Source of the DNA: Thermoplasmata archaeon
GTDB taxonomy: Archaea > Thermoplasmatota > Thermoplasmata > Thermoplasmatales > Thermoplasmataceae
DNA: 5,804 nt
Reading direction: 5' to 3'
Assembly: GCA_021801305.1 (NCBI GenBank)
Contig: JAJYYD010000008.1
Location: 1-5,804, forward strand
The translations under genes and the position numbers were made by a program. Positions within the stretch are counted from its first letter, which is position 1; every line of letters begins with the position of its first letter. Below the pieces are notes generated by a model. The model saw only the letters and a program-made list of their open reading frames with translations. It had not been told where the DNA came from and made no database searches. This document shows positions 1-5,804 of the stretch, piece after piece.

Positions 1-248
1 GGAATATCGCCGCCAGCTCCTTCAAAACTTAACAACAAGCTTTCGAAACTGTTTGACATTATGTTTTCATGATCTGAAACCTTCAAGAAATCAAGTATGG
101 ATTTTCTTGTCAGTTCCTCGCACCTGATGGGGTTTCCAATCTCATTTCTCGAATCAATAATCGCAGTCCGGAACCCTCTTGATCCAAGAATCTTCCCTGC
201 TTCAGAACCTGCCGGCCCGGATCCGATTATCACGACATCATAATCCAT
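1..248 (-). CDS. Geranylgeranyl reductase family FAD-dependent oxidoreductase, N-terminal part (runs off the left edge)
   Basis: Only the first 82 residues are visible. They open MDYDVVIIGSGPAG, a Rossmann FAD-binding motif with GxGxxG at residues 9-14, and reach an acidic residue for the adenosine ribose at Asp32. Next comes EIGNPIRCEE (residues 36-45), which matches the E-I-G-x-P-x-R-C signature of archaeal geranylgeranyl reductases such as the Thermoplasma acidophilum enzyme as I remember it. Family members use FAD and an external reductant to saturate double bonds of geranylgeranyl chains in membrane lipid precursors; some relatives act on other prenyl chains, including quinone side chains. 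The ATG at 248 is preceded by AAGGA six bases upstream, and the frame meets a TGA further upstream with no other ATG between. It is divergent from the complete reductase at 401 and belongs to a different subtype. The family is fairly sure; the exact substrate cannot be told from this fragment. Confidence 0.8.
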   Translation of the reverse strand, partial: MDYDVVIIGSGPAGSEAGKILGSRGFRTAIIDSRNEIGNPIRCEELTRKSILDFLKVSDHENIMSNSFESLLLSFEGAGGDI

Positions 249-284
249 GTAATTCCTTTGTCGGTTTTGATATCACTTATGTTC

Positions 285-294
285 ATAAAATATT
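285..294 (-). promoter_or_regulatory. Candidate TATA element for the leftward reductase gene
   Basis: Read on the minus strand this is AATATTTTAT, an AT-only block about 40 bases upstream of the ATG at 248. An archaeal TATA box centred here would place transcription start near 263, giving a leader of about 15 bases, which agrees with the AAGGA ribosome binding site lying between. The match to the TTTAWATA consensus is imperfect and no clear BRE precedes it, so this rests mainly on position. Confidence 0.35.
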
Positions 295-353
295 GCATTT
301 ATGTCTACGGTCTCATAACATTCCCTGAAGGATTCTGTCAGGATAGTTTCTAA

Positions 354-367
354 ACAAATTTTAAATA
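354..367 (+). promoter_or_regulatory. Archaeal promoter (BRE + TATA box) of the rightward geranylgeranyl reductase
   Basis: ACAAAT at 354-359 fits the archaeal BRE consensus RNWAAW at every position, and TTTAAATA at 360-367 immediately after it fits the TATA consensus TTTAWATA exactly. Transcription would be expected about 26 bases beyond the box centre, near 390. That leaves roughly ten bases before the ATG at 401, too little for a Shine-Dalgarno site, and none is seen. A second AT-rich block, CTATATT at 373-379, is a poorer candidate that would give a fully leaderless mRNA. The rest of the 249-400 intergenic stretch shows nothing else I can name with confidence. Confidence 0.7.
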
Positions 368-400
368 TGAACCTATATTCAGAGCCTAAGCTTGATTATT

Positions 401-1846
401 ATGGATTCGAATCATTCATACGATATCATTGTCGCAGGTTCTGGTCTTTCGGGATCACTGGCTGCTGCAATGGCAGCAAAGGAAGGCAAGAAGGTACTTC
501 TGCTGGACAGGAACAAAGAGAGTGAAGTTGGAAAGAAAACAGTGTGGGGATGGACGTGCGGTGACGCAGTGGCCGGTTCGCACATAGATTTCGTTCAGAG
601 AAAGATGGGCATAACTTTCGGTAAGCCTGAACTGGACAGGAGGGTGGACGGAGTCATAGCATTATCGCCGGATATGGAGTCTAGATTCCCGTTTGACGGC
701 GTGGGATACACTCTGGACAGGCCGGAATTTGAGGCAAAACTTCTGCAGCTTGCAATCAAGAATGGAGCAGAGTACCACAGTGAGTTCGAGGTGCAGGGCC
801 CAGTAATTGAGAATAATTATCTGACGGGCATCAACGGAAGGAACAGCAAGAATGAAAGCGTAAGGTATACTGCAAAAATAGTGATAGACGCACTCGGTGT
901 CTCAACTGTATTGAGAAGAAATCTGCCTGAAAATCCATTTGTGGACAGATCAGTGGATATAGATGACATCGAATCAACGGGCAGGTATATCTATGAATTC
1001 GACCTTGATCATGAAGACCTGAGTTTTTACGATCCAGACAACGCGCTTATACACCTCAATAACGAGATAGCCCCCGGGGGCTATGGATGGGTTTTCCCAA
1101 AAAGCGGCAACAGGGTGAATATCGGGCTTGGAGTCCAGAAGAGGAGTCTTGACATGAGAAATTCAAAGATGAACAGGAAGGACAATCTCCAGACACTCAT
1201 CGACAACTACGTGAAATGGAACCCCACGCTTAAAAACCTCAAGCTCTGGAACAAGAACGGGAATGGAAAGGGTATATGGTCTGTGCCAGTAAGGAGGCAG
1301 ATGGAAAGTCTCGTTTTCAACGGTTACATGGGTGCCGGAGACAGCATGGTGATGCCAAACCCCATCAGTGCTGGAGGCATAGGGCCGGCCCTTGTTTCAG
1401 GAATACTTGCAGGGGAAAACGCTTCGAAGGCAATTGATAACGGGGATGTCAGCACATCCGGACTGTGGAACTACAACATAGACTACAACGATGCGTATGG
1501 CAAGAGAACCGCTGGAATGGAAGTTTTCAGGATATATCTCCAGTCTTTGAACAACAACATCATCAACTACGGGATGAAGAAATTCCTTACCACAAAGGAG
1601 GCATCAGATATAACACTGGGGCTTGTTCCTGAACTCAGCCTTGCATCAAAATTCAAGTTTGTGCTGAAGGGAATGAGCAACATAAACGCATTTTCAAACA
1701 TGGTCTATGCAATGAACCGCATGAAGGAACTGAACAGCATATACGAGGAATACCCTGGGAATTCCGAAGTATTCATAAACTGGAGAAAGAAGGTCACCTC
1801 AATCATAGAGGACGCAAAGGAGAGGTTCAAGCCCAACCCGGTTTGA
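401..1846 (+). CDS. ggr: Geranylgeranyl reductase (digeranylgeranylglycerophospholipid reductase type), complete, 481 aa
   Basis: A flavoprotein that hydrogenates the geranylgeranyl chains of archaeal ether lipid precursors to saturated phytanyl chains, probably at the inner membrane face. The sequence shows the FAD Rossmann motif GSGLSG (residues 13-18) and Asp36 for the ribose. A conserved CGDAV follows, with Cys53 near the expected active site. PGGYGWVFP (225-233) is the family motif PxxYxWxFP, followed eight residues later by GLG (242-244). The second FAD motif, GAGD (311-314), leads into a glycine-rich helix to about 334. The C-terminal region with SGLWNYNI (353-360) and NYGMKK (389-394) recalls the Sulfolobus acidocaldarius enzyme from memory; 481 residues is longer than the roughly 400 of the T. 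acidophilum type. I prefer ATG 401 over the in-frame TTG at 392, because the promoter places the transcript start at about 390. Activity on quinone chains or other isoprenoids cannot be excluded. Confidence 0.88.
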   Translation: MDSNHSYDIIVAGSGLSGSLAAAMAAKEGKKVLLLDRNKESEVGKKTVWGWTCGDAVAGSHIDFVQRKMGITFGKPELDRRVDGVIALSPDMESRFPFDGVGYTLDRPEFEAKLLQLAIKNGAEYHSEFEVQGPVIENNYLTGINGRNSKNESVRYTAKIVIDALGVSTVLRRNLPENPFVDRSVDIDDIESTGRYIYEFDLDHEDLSFYDPDNALIHLNNEIAPGGYGWVFPKSGNRVNIGLGVQKRSLDMRNSKMNRKDNLQTLIDNYVKWNPTLKNLKLWNKNGNGKGIWSVPVRRQMESLVFNGYMGAGDSMVMPNPISAGGIGPALVSGILAGENASKAIDNGDVSTSGLWNYNIDYNDAYGKRTAGMEVFRIYLQSLNNNIINYGMKKFLTTKEASDITLGLVPELSLASKFKFVLKGMSNINAFSNMVYAMNRMKELNSIYEEYPGNSEVFINWRKKVTSIIEDAKERFKPNPV

Positions 1847-1850
1847 AACC

Positions 1851-2492
1851 CTAATCCTTATTTTTGGAATAAAAGTCACAGTAGCTGTTTATCCTGCACT
1901 GGCTGCATCTTGGCCCTATGGGCTTGCATACTGTTTTCCCGAATTCAACCATTACAGGATTGAATCCTACCCACTCCTCACGTGGGACAATCTTCATAAG
2001 GGCCTCCTCTGTCTTTTCAGGGTCGTCAGACTTGGACCAGCCTATTCTCTTGCTTATTCTCTGGACATGAGTGTCCACTGCTATGGCGGGAATTCCCATG
2101 GAATCCGAGAGAACAACATTGGCTGTTTTCCTTCCAACTCCCGGTATGGTCATGAGTTCCTCCCTGCTCTCCGGCACACTTCCGCCGTATTTATTCACTA
2201 TTATTCCTGCGAGATCAATGACTCTGCCGGCCTTCACCTTGCAGAACCCCACTCTTGAGATCATGGCGAGGACATCGTCATAGCTGGCAGCAGCAAGTTT
2301 TTCAGCACTGCCATACCTGTTGTAGAGCGCCCTTGCTGCTGCATCCGTGACAGCATCCTTTGTCCTGTGCGAGAGAAGCGTTGTGACCAGTACCCAGAAG
2401 GGATCAGAAAATTCGAAATGATGAGGAGGACTCATATCTTTTATGAGATTAAAAACAGTCCCGAAATCACGTTTTGCATCAGCCAGCTTCAA
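1851..2492 (-). CDS. nth: Endonuclease III (bifunctional DNA glycosylase / AP lyase), 213 aa
   Basis: A base excision repair enzyme that removes oxidised pyrimidines from DNA and nicks the resulting abasic site by beta-elimination. The helix-hairpin-helix core IPGVGRKTANVVL spans residues 116-128, with the catalytic lysine at Lys122 (E. coli Lys120) and the catalytic aspartate at Asp140 in VDTHV (E. coli Asp138), at the same 18-residue spacing. A C-terminal [4Fe-4S] loop is complete: Cys189, Cys196, Cys199 and Cys205 form C-x6-C-x2-C-x5-C. The length matches E. coli Nth (211 aa). The start is TTG at 2492: the frame has a TGA seven codons upstream (the sixth codon before it is ATA), GGGTGAT lies just before it, and the next in-frame Met (residue 20) would remove the first helix. 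It overlaps the end of carB by 4 bp and looks like the distal gene of a carA-carB-nth operon. Having Lys122 argues against the thymine-mismatch MIG subfamily, where Tyr occupies this site. Confidence 0.95.
   Translation of the reverse strand: MKLADAKRDFGTVFNLIKDMSPPHHFEFSDPFWVLVTTLLSHRTKDAVTDAAARALYNRYGSAEKLAAASYDDVLAMISRVGFCKVKAGRVIDLAGIIVNKYGGSVPESREELMTIPGVGRKTANVVLSDSMGIPAIAVDTHVQRISKRIGWSKSDDPEKTEEALMKIVPREEWVGFNPVMVEFGKTVCKPIGPRCSQCRINSYCDFYSKNKD
1858..1865 (+). terminator. Possible T-rich terminator of the geranylgeranyl reductase gene
   Basis: TTATTTTT lies 12 bases after the TGA at 1844-1846. Archaeal RNA polymerase commonly stops at T-tracts without a strong hairpin, so this is a plausible end for the rightward transcript. 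It lies inside the 3' end of the opposing nth gene. A small inverted repeat, GGTTTGAAACC at 1840-1850, precedes it but could form only a stem of about 4 bp around the stop codon. No comparable T-tract is evident for the leftward transcript just past 1851. Confidence 0.4.
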
Positions 2493-5400
2493 TTCATCAC
2501 CCTGTATTCATTCAGGTCCATGTATTTAAACCCGATGCTCTTGATAAAGGAAGTTACTACAAGATCGGCGAGCCTGACATTTGTTATGACCGGCACTCCC
2601 TTCCTTATTGCCTGCCTCCTGATTTCAAACCCGTCCCTTACGGCACCGGAAAGCATTGTAGGCGTATTGATGATCAAATCAACATCACCATTATTGATGA
2701 TGTCCACAACACTCGGCTTTCTCACATCATCCACCCGGTATGCAACAGTGCTTTCTATGCCATTCTGAGAGAGCATACTGTGTGTTCCCGGTGTGGCGAA
2801 CAGTTTTCCACCTGCCCCCATTATCTTCCGGGCAATGTTAAGTGCAGTGCCTTTGTCAAGATCATTGACTGTTATGAGCACATTTCCTATCTTTTCAATG
2901 CTCAGTTTTGCAACCTTCATGGATTTCATTATGGCCTCTTCCATGGTATTTCCTATGCCTATGCCCTCACCTGTTGACTTCATTTCAGGACCCAGCACCG
3001 TGTCCAGATCCGAGAATTTGTTGAAGGGGAAAATGGGAACCTTGACAAAATAAGCTTTTACAGGAGGCTCGCCAGATTCAAGGAAACCGGTAAGCATTGC
3101 ATTTACTGCATCACCCACCAGGTCTTTCCCGGTCGCCCTGGACACAAAGGGAACAGACCTGCTCGATCTTGCGTTCAACTCTATGACATATATCTGATCG
3201 TCCTTGACAGCTACCTGAAGGTTTGACAGGCCCTTAAGGCCGAAGTCAATGGTAATCCTGTCCACTATTTCCCTGAGTTTATTCCTTATGTTATCCTGAA
3301 CAGTATCCGGGCCAAGGACCATCGTAGCATCCCCGGAATGTGTTCCTGCCTCCTCTATATGAACAGAGATTCCATAGACAAGGCTCTTCCTGCCATTGGA
3401 TATAAAATCAACATCCACTTCAGTTGCGCCGTCAAGATAACGGCTTATGAGCACGGGAAAACCAGGTCTCTCCCTGAATACGGCCTGAACCCTTTCGGAA
3501 ACATCTGGCATTTCATAGACTATGTCCATTGATCTTCCTCCTATGATGAAGCTTGATCTCACAATAACTGGAAGTCCAATGGCAGGAAGTTTTTCATACA
3601 TCTCATCCAGGTTTCTCACGGTTACGAATGCCGGCTGCCTGATGCCCATTTTTTCAAGCCTTGAAGAAAATTCAGTCCGCTCCTCTATCCTGACGATCTG
3701 GGAGGGCTTCGTCCCCAGGAATAATTCCTCCCCAAATATTTCCGCAAGATCCAGGGATATGTTCTGTCCGGTCTGTCCGGAAAACTGTATTATCAGACCG
3801 TCCGGCTTCTCCATGTTTATTATATTCGAGATGTGTTCAAGTGTAAGGGGCTCAAAATACAGTTTGTCAGATATGTCGAAATCTGTTGAAACAGTTTCCG
3901 GATTGCAGTTTACCATAATTGTGTAATAACCTGATTTTCGGAGGTACTGTATGGCCTTTACCGCACCATAGTCGAATTCCAGCCCCTGGGATATACGGTT
4001 GGGCCCGGATCCAAGCACAATGATCTTCTTTTTTTCAGTCCGGAAAATAGAGGATTCATCCTCCTCAAAATAGGTTGAATAGAGGTATGGAATCTTCACC
4101 TCGAACTCCCCGGAGCATGTGTCTATGGCCCTGAAGCATGGGCTTATTCCATTCTCGATACGGTACCTGACCAGATCCTTCTCCCCGATCCTGGAGAAGG
4201 AAGATATCAGTGAATCAGGGATCCCGAGCATCTTGCACTCCCTGAGGTTGTCTGGTATTTCCCCAATACCCACATTCTTCAGGGCGGAAACAATATTTGC
4301 AATCTTCTGTATGAAATAATTTTCATAACCGGTTATCCTGCTTATTTCTGAAATTTCATAACCCCTGAATATGGCCTCGAAAATTGCATAAAGTTTCAAA
4401 TCTGACGGTTTTGACAGTAATTCATCCAGTTCACTGCCGTCAATGTACATTCTCAACTTCCTGGATTCAGGGTTGTCAAGGGAGGCTATAGCTTTCATGA
4501 GTGCTTCTTCAAATGTCCTTCCGATGCCCATGACTTCGCCAATGGATTTCATCTGGACTCCGAGTGTCCTGTCAACGGAAAACTTGTCGAATGGCCATCT
4601 TGGTATCTTCACTGTAACATAATCCAGGGAAGGTTCAAACGCAGCATAGGTGGTTTTTGTAATCGGGTTGAGTATCTCGGTCAGGTTGTAGCCAAGTGCT
4701 ATCTTTGTGGAGATTCTGGCTATTGGGTACCCGCTGGCCTTTGAGGCCAGAGCGGAGGATCTTGAGGTCCGTGGGTTGACCTCCACAACATAGTACTTCC
4801 CGGATTTGCTGTCCAGTGCAAACTGTATGTTGCATGCTCCCCTTATGCCTATTCTCCCTATTATCCTCAGCGCAGCGTCCCTCAGCATGTGGTATTCCAT
4901 GTCGCTGAGGGTCTGGGATGGGGTCACAACTATGCTCTCCCCTGTGTGCACACCCATCGGATCAAGGTTCTCCATGTTGCAGATAATGATGCAGTTTCCG
5001 GCATTATCCCTTATTATCTCATACTCAATCTCTTTCAGTCCGGCTATGGACTCCTCCACATCTATCTCATCCTGTTCTGTCTCAGTGAAAAGTCTTTTGC
5101 AGAAATCCAGCAGATCTTTCTTGCCTTTGAAAATTGATCCGCTTGTGCCACCGAGGGAAAAAGAGGTCCTGACAATAACCGCCCTGTCAGGTATGTCATC
5201 AAGGTCCCTGAGGTACGTGTTTCTCCTTATTGTCCATGACATTGCAACAGGTTCACCCATATCCAGCATCAGTTTGTGGAACAGTTCACGGTTCTCGGCA
5301 AGCATTATGCTTTCAAGAGGGGTTCCTATTATCCTTACATTCTCATTCAGTATCCCAGTTTTTCCAATTGAAACAGCCAGGTTCAGGGCGGTCTGGCCTC

Positions 5401-5671
5401 CCATTGTGGGAAGTATTGAATCAATATTTTCCCTTGAGATAATATCCCTGATTGTCTGAACATCCATGGGCTCCATATATATACGATCTGCCATGCTGTA
5501 ATCTGTCTGGATGGTTGCGGGATTGGAGTTCAGGAGAACCACCTGGATACCATCCTCCTTCAGTGACAGGCATGCCTGGGACCCGGCATAGTCAAATTCA
5601 GCCGCCTGGCCTATGACAACAGGTCCGGAACCTATAACGAGCACTCTTTTTATGCGCTTATCTCTTGGCAT
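2489..5671 (-). CDS. carB: Carbamoyl-phosphate synthase large subunit, complete single chain, 1060 aa
   Basis: Makes carbamoyl phosphate from bicarbonate, two ATP and ammonia channelled from CarA, feeding pyrimidine and arginine synthesis in the cytoplasm. The N-terminal carboxyphosphate half (about 1-400) has SGPVVIGQ at 15-22, [10 protein letters not shown] at 90-99, and the ATP/metal residues Gln283, Glu297 and Asn299. A linker/oligomerisation domain follows (about 400-540). The carbamate-kinase-like half (about 545-920) has [10 protein letters not shown] at 554-563, [11 protein letters not shown] at 771-781, and Gln819, Glu831 and Asn833. The C-terminal MGS-like allosteric domain (about 928-1060) carries FATPGT (958-963) and LIINTP (999-1004). 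These match E. coli Gln285/Glu299/Asn301 and Gln829/Glu841/Asn843, so both ATP sites look competent. The start is ATG 5671, after GGAGG with six bases between; an in-frame ATG at 5773 only adds residues read out of frame through carA. Oddities: RTSF (168-171) and RSSF (705-708) where bacterial enzymes have RPSF/RPSY, and GGTSGS instead of GGTGGG. Length is close to E. coli (about 1073). Confidence 0.97.
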   Translation of the reverse strand: MPRDKRIKRVLVIGSGPVVIGQAAEFDYAGSQACLSLKEDGIQVVLLNSNPATIQTDYSMADRIYMEPMDVQTIRDIISRENIDSILPTMGGQTALNLAVSIGKTGILNENVRIIGTPLESIMLAENRELFHKLMLDMGEPVAMSWTIRRNTYLRDLDDIPDRAVIVRTSFSLGGTSGSIFKGKKDLLDFCKRLFTETEQDEIDVEESIAGLKEIEYEIIRDNAGNCIIICNMENLDPMGVHTGESIVVTPSQTLSDMEYHMLRDAALRIIGRIGIRGACNIQFALDSKSGKYYVVEVNPRTSRSSALASKASGYPIARISTKIALGYNLTEILNPITKTTYAAFEPSLDYVTVKIPRWPFDKFSVDRTLGVQMKSIGEVMGIGRTFEEALMKAIASLDNPESRKLRMYIDGSELDELLSKPSDLKLYAIFEAIFRGYEISEISRITGYENYFIQKIANIVSALKNVGIGEIPDNLRECKMLGIPDSLISSFSRIGEKDLVRYRIENGISPCFRAIDTCSGEFEVKIPYLYSTYFEEDESSIFRTEKKKIIVLGSGPNRISQGLEFDYGAVKAIQYLRKSGYYTIMVNCNPETVSTDFDISDKLYFEPLTLEHISNIINMEKPDGLIIQFSGQTGQNISLDLAEIFGEELFLGTKPSQIVRIEERTEFSSRLEKMGIRQPAFVTVRNLDEMYEKLPAIGLPVIVRSSFIIGGRSMDIVYEMPDVSERVQAVFRERPGFPVLISRYLDGATEVDVDFISNGRKSLVYGISVHIEEAGTHSGDATMVLGPDTVQDNIRNKLREIVDRITIDFGLKGLSNLQVAVKDDQIYVIELNARSSRSVPFVSRATGKDLVGDAVNAMLTGFLESGEPPVKAYFVKVPIFPFNKFSDLDTVLGPEMKSTGEGIGIGNTMEEAIMKSMKVAKLSIEKIGNVLITVNDLDKGTALNIARKIMGAGGKLFATPGTHSMLSQNGIESTVAYRVDDVRKPSVVDIINNGDVDLIINTPTMLSGAVRDGFEIRRQAIRKGVPVITNVRLADLVVTSFIKSIGFKYMDLNEYRVMN
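2496..2502 (-). promoter_or_regulatory. Ribosome binding site of nth, inside the end of carB
   Basis: GGGTGAT on the minus strand pairs with the archaeal 16S 3' end (complement GGAGGTGATC) and sits 3 bases before the TTG at 2492. Because this block matches the downstream part of the anti-SD complement, that spacing is normal. It supports TTG as the true nth start and lies wholly within the last codons of carB, which suggests translational coupling. Confidence 0.7.
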
Positions 5672-5804
5672 TAACCGCCTCCAGGTCATTCTTGAATCTT
5701 GTGAAAAACCATCTGGCATCGTGCGGCCCGGGTGAGGCCTCGGGATGGTACTGGATTGAAACCGCCATTCCATTGTCAGTCTCCATCATTTCAGGAGTTC
5801 GGTC
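5658..5804 (-). CDS. carA: Carbamoyl-phosphate synthase small subunit, C-terminal end (runs off the right edge)
   Basis: The last 48 residues of the glutamine amidotransferase subunit, which hydrolyses glutamine and passes ammonia to CarB. The visible part contains [16 protein letters not shown]. In the class I glutamine amidotransferase fold the His and Glu of HPE (fragment residues 20 and 22) are two members of the Cys-His-Glu catalytic triad, and the PGPHD tail is characteristic of CarA rather than other amidotransferases. The chain ends NAKR followed by TAA at 5660-5658. The gene overlaps the start of carB by 14 bp (5658-5671), so the two subunits are probably translated in a coupled manner, as suits a 1:1 complex. 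The catalytic Cys lies outside the window. The fragment is short, but the motif and its position just upstream of carB make the call firm. Confidence 0.93.
   Translation of the reverse strand, partial: DRTPEMMETDNGMAVSIQYHPEASPGPHDARWFFTRFKNDLEAVNAKR
5678..5682 (-). promoter_or_regulatory. Shine-Dalgarno site of carB, inside the end of carA
   Basis: GGAGG on the minus strand ends six bases before the ATG at 5671 and lies within the final codons of carA. It is a full match to the core archaeal anti-SD complement at ideal spacing. It fixes the carB start at 5671, which also coincides with where similarity to other CarB proteins begins. Confidence 0.8.

Noticed and set aside
392..400. TTG at 392 as start of the geranylgeranyl reductase
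   Set aside because: It would lie almost at the predicted transcription start and has no ribosome binding site; ATG 401 fits better, though TTG cannot be fully excluded.
249..400. Possible small RNA, tRNA or riboswitch in the divergent intergenic region
   Set aside because: No cloverleaf, conserved stem-loop set or strong structure is visible; the region is adequately explained as two promoters.
2367..3926. Several plus-strand open frames of 64 to 167 codons opposite carB and nth
   Set aside because: They mirror conserved coding sequence on the other strand and show no domain, no coherent start signal and no independent codon pattern.
4635..4835. A 66-codon minus-strand frame inside carB
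   Set aside because: It is an alternate frame of the conserved ATP-grasp region of CarB with no features of its own.
4806..5459. A 217-codon open frame on the plus strand
   Set aside because: It is antisense to well-conserved CarB sequence, its translation is rich in Ser and Ile with no recognisable motif, and no promoter or ribosome binding site precedes it.
2489..5671. Internal repeat in carB as a possible recent duplication or mobile element
   Set aside because: The two similar halves are the ancient internal duplication found in all full-length CarB proteins.
5672..5773. A 34-residue N-terminal extension of CarB starting at ATG 5773
   Set aside because: The extension is the carA coding region read in another frame; GGAGG six bases before ATG 5671 and the beginning of CarB family similarity fix the start at 5671.
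1..5804. CRISPR array, insertion sequence, toxin-antitoxin or defence system
   Set aside because: No regularly spaced repeats, transposase motifs, terminal inverted repeats or defence domains were seen; nearly every base belongs to housekeeping genes.

Overview
This is an ordinary-looking stretch of archaeal chromosome, most likely from a Thermoplasmatales-like euryarchaeon. I base that on an archaeal BRE/TATA promoter, GGTGAT/GGAGG-type ribosome binding sites, geranylgeranyl reductases (enzymes of isoprenoid ether lipid synthesis), Arg codons mostly AGA/AGG and a liking for ATA. The order-level placement is inference; the domain-level placement is solid.

Layout. (1) Positions 1-248, minus strand: the N-terminal 82 residues of a geranylgeranyl-reductase-family flavoprotein that runs off the left edge. 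(2) 249-400: a 152-bp divergent intergenic region with a good archaeal promoter facing right and a weaker candidate facing left. (3) 401-1846, plus strand: a complete, different geranylgeranyl reductase, resembling the longer Sulfolobus-type enzyme. (4) A 4-bp gap, then a minus-strand cluster read from the right edge leftwards: the C-terminus of carA (5658-5804, partial), complete carB (2489-5671) and complete nth (1851-2492). carA and carB overlap by 14 bp and carB and nth by 4 bp, so the three are very probably one transcript.

Together the genes cover membrane lipid saturation (the two reductases), carbamoyl phosphate synthesis for pyrimidines and arginine (CarA supplies ammonia from glutamine, CarB makes carbamoyl phosphate), and base excision repair (Nth). 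I see no mobile element, CRISPR array, RNA gene or defence system, and I do not think the window holds an undescribed system. The points most worth a second look are the head-to-head pair of dissimilar geranylgeranyl reductases, the translational overlap of nth with carB (TTG start within a TTGA overlap), and altered residues in otherwise invariant ATP-grasp loops of CarB.
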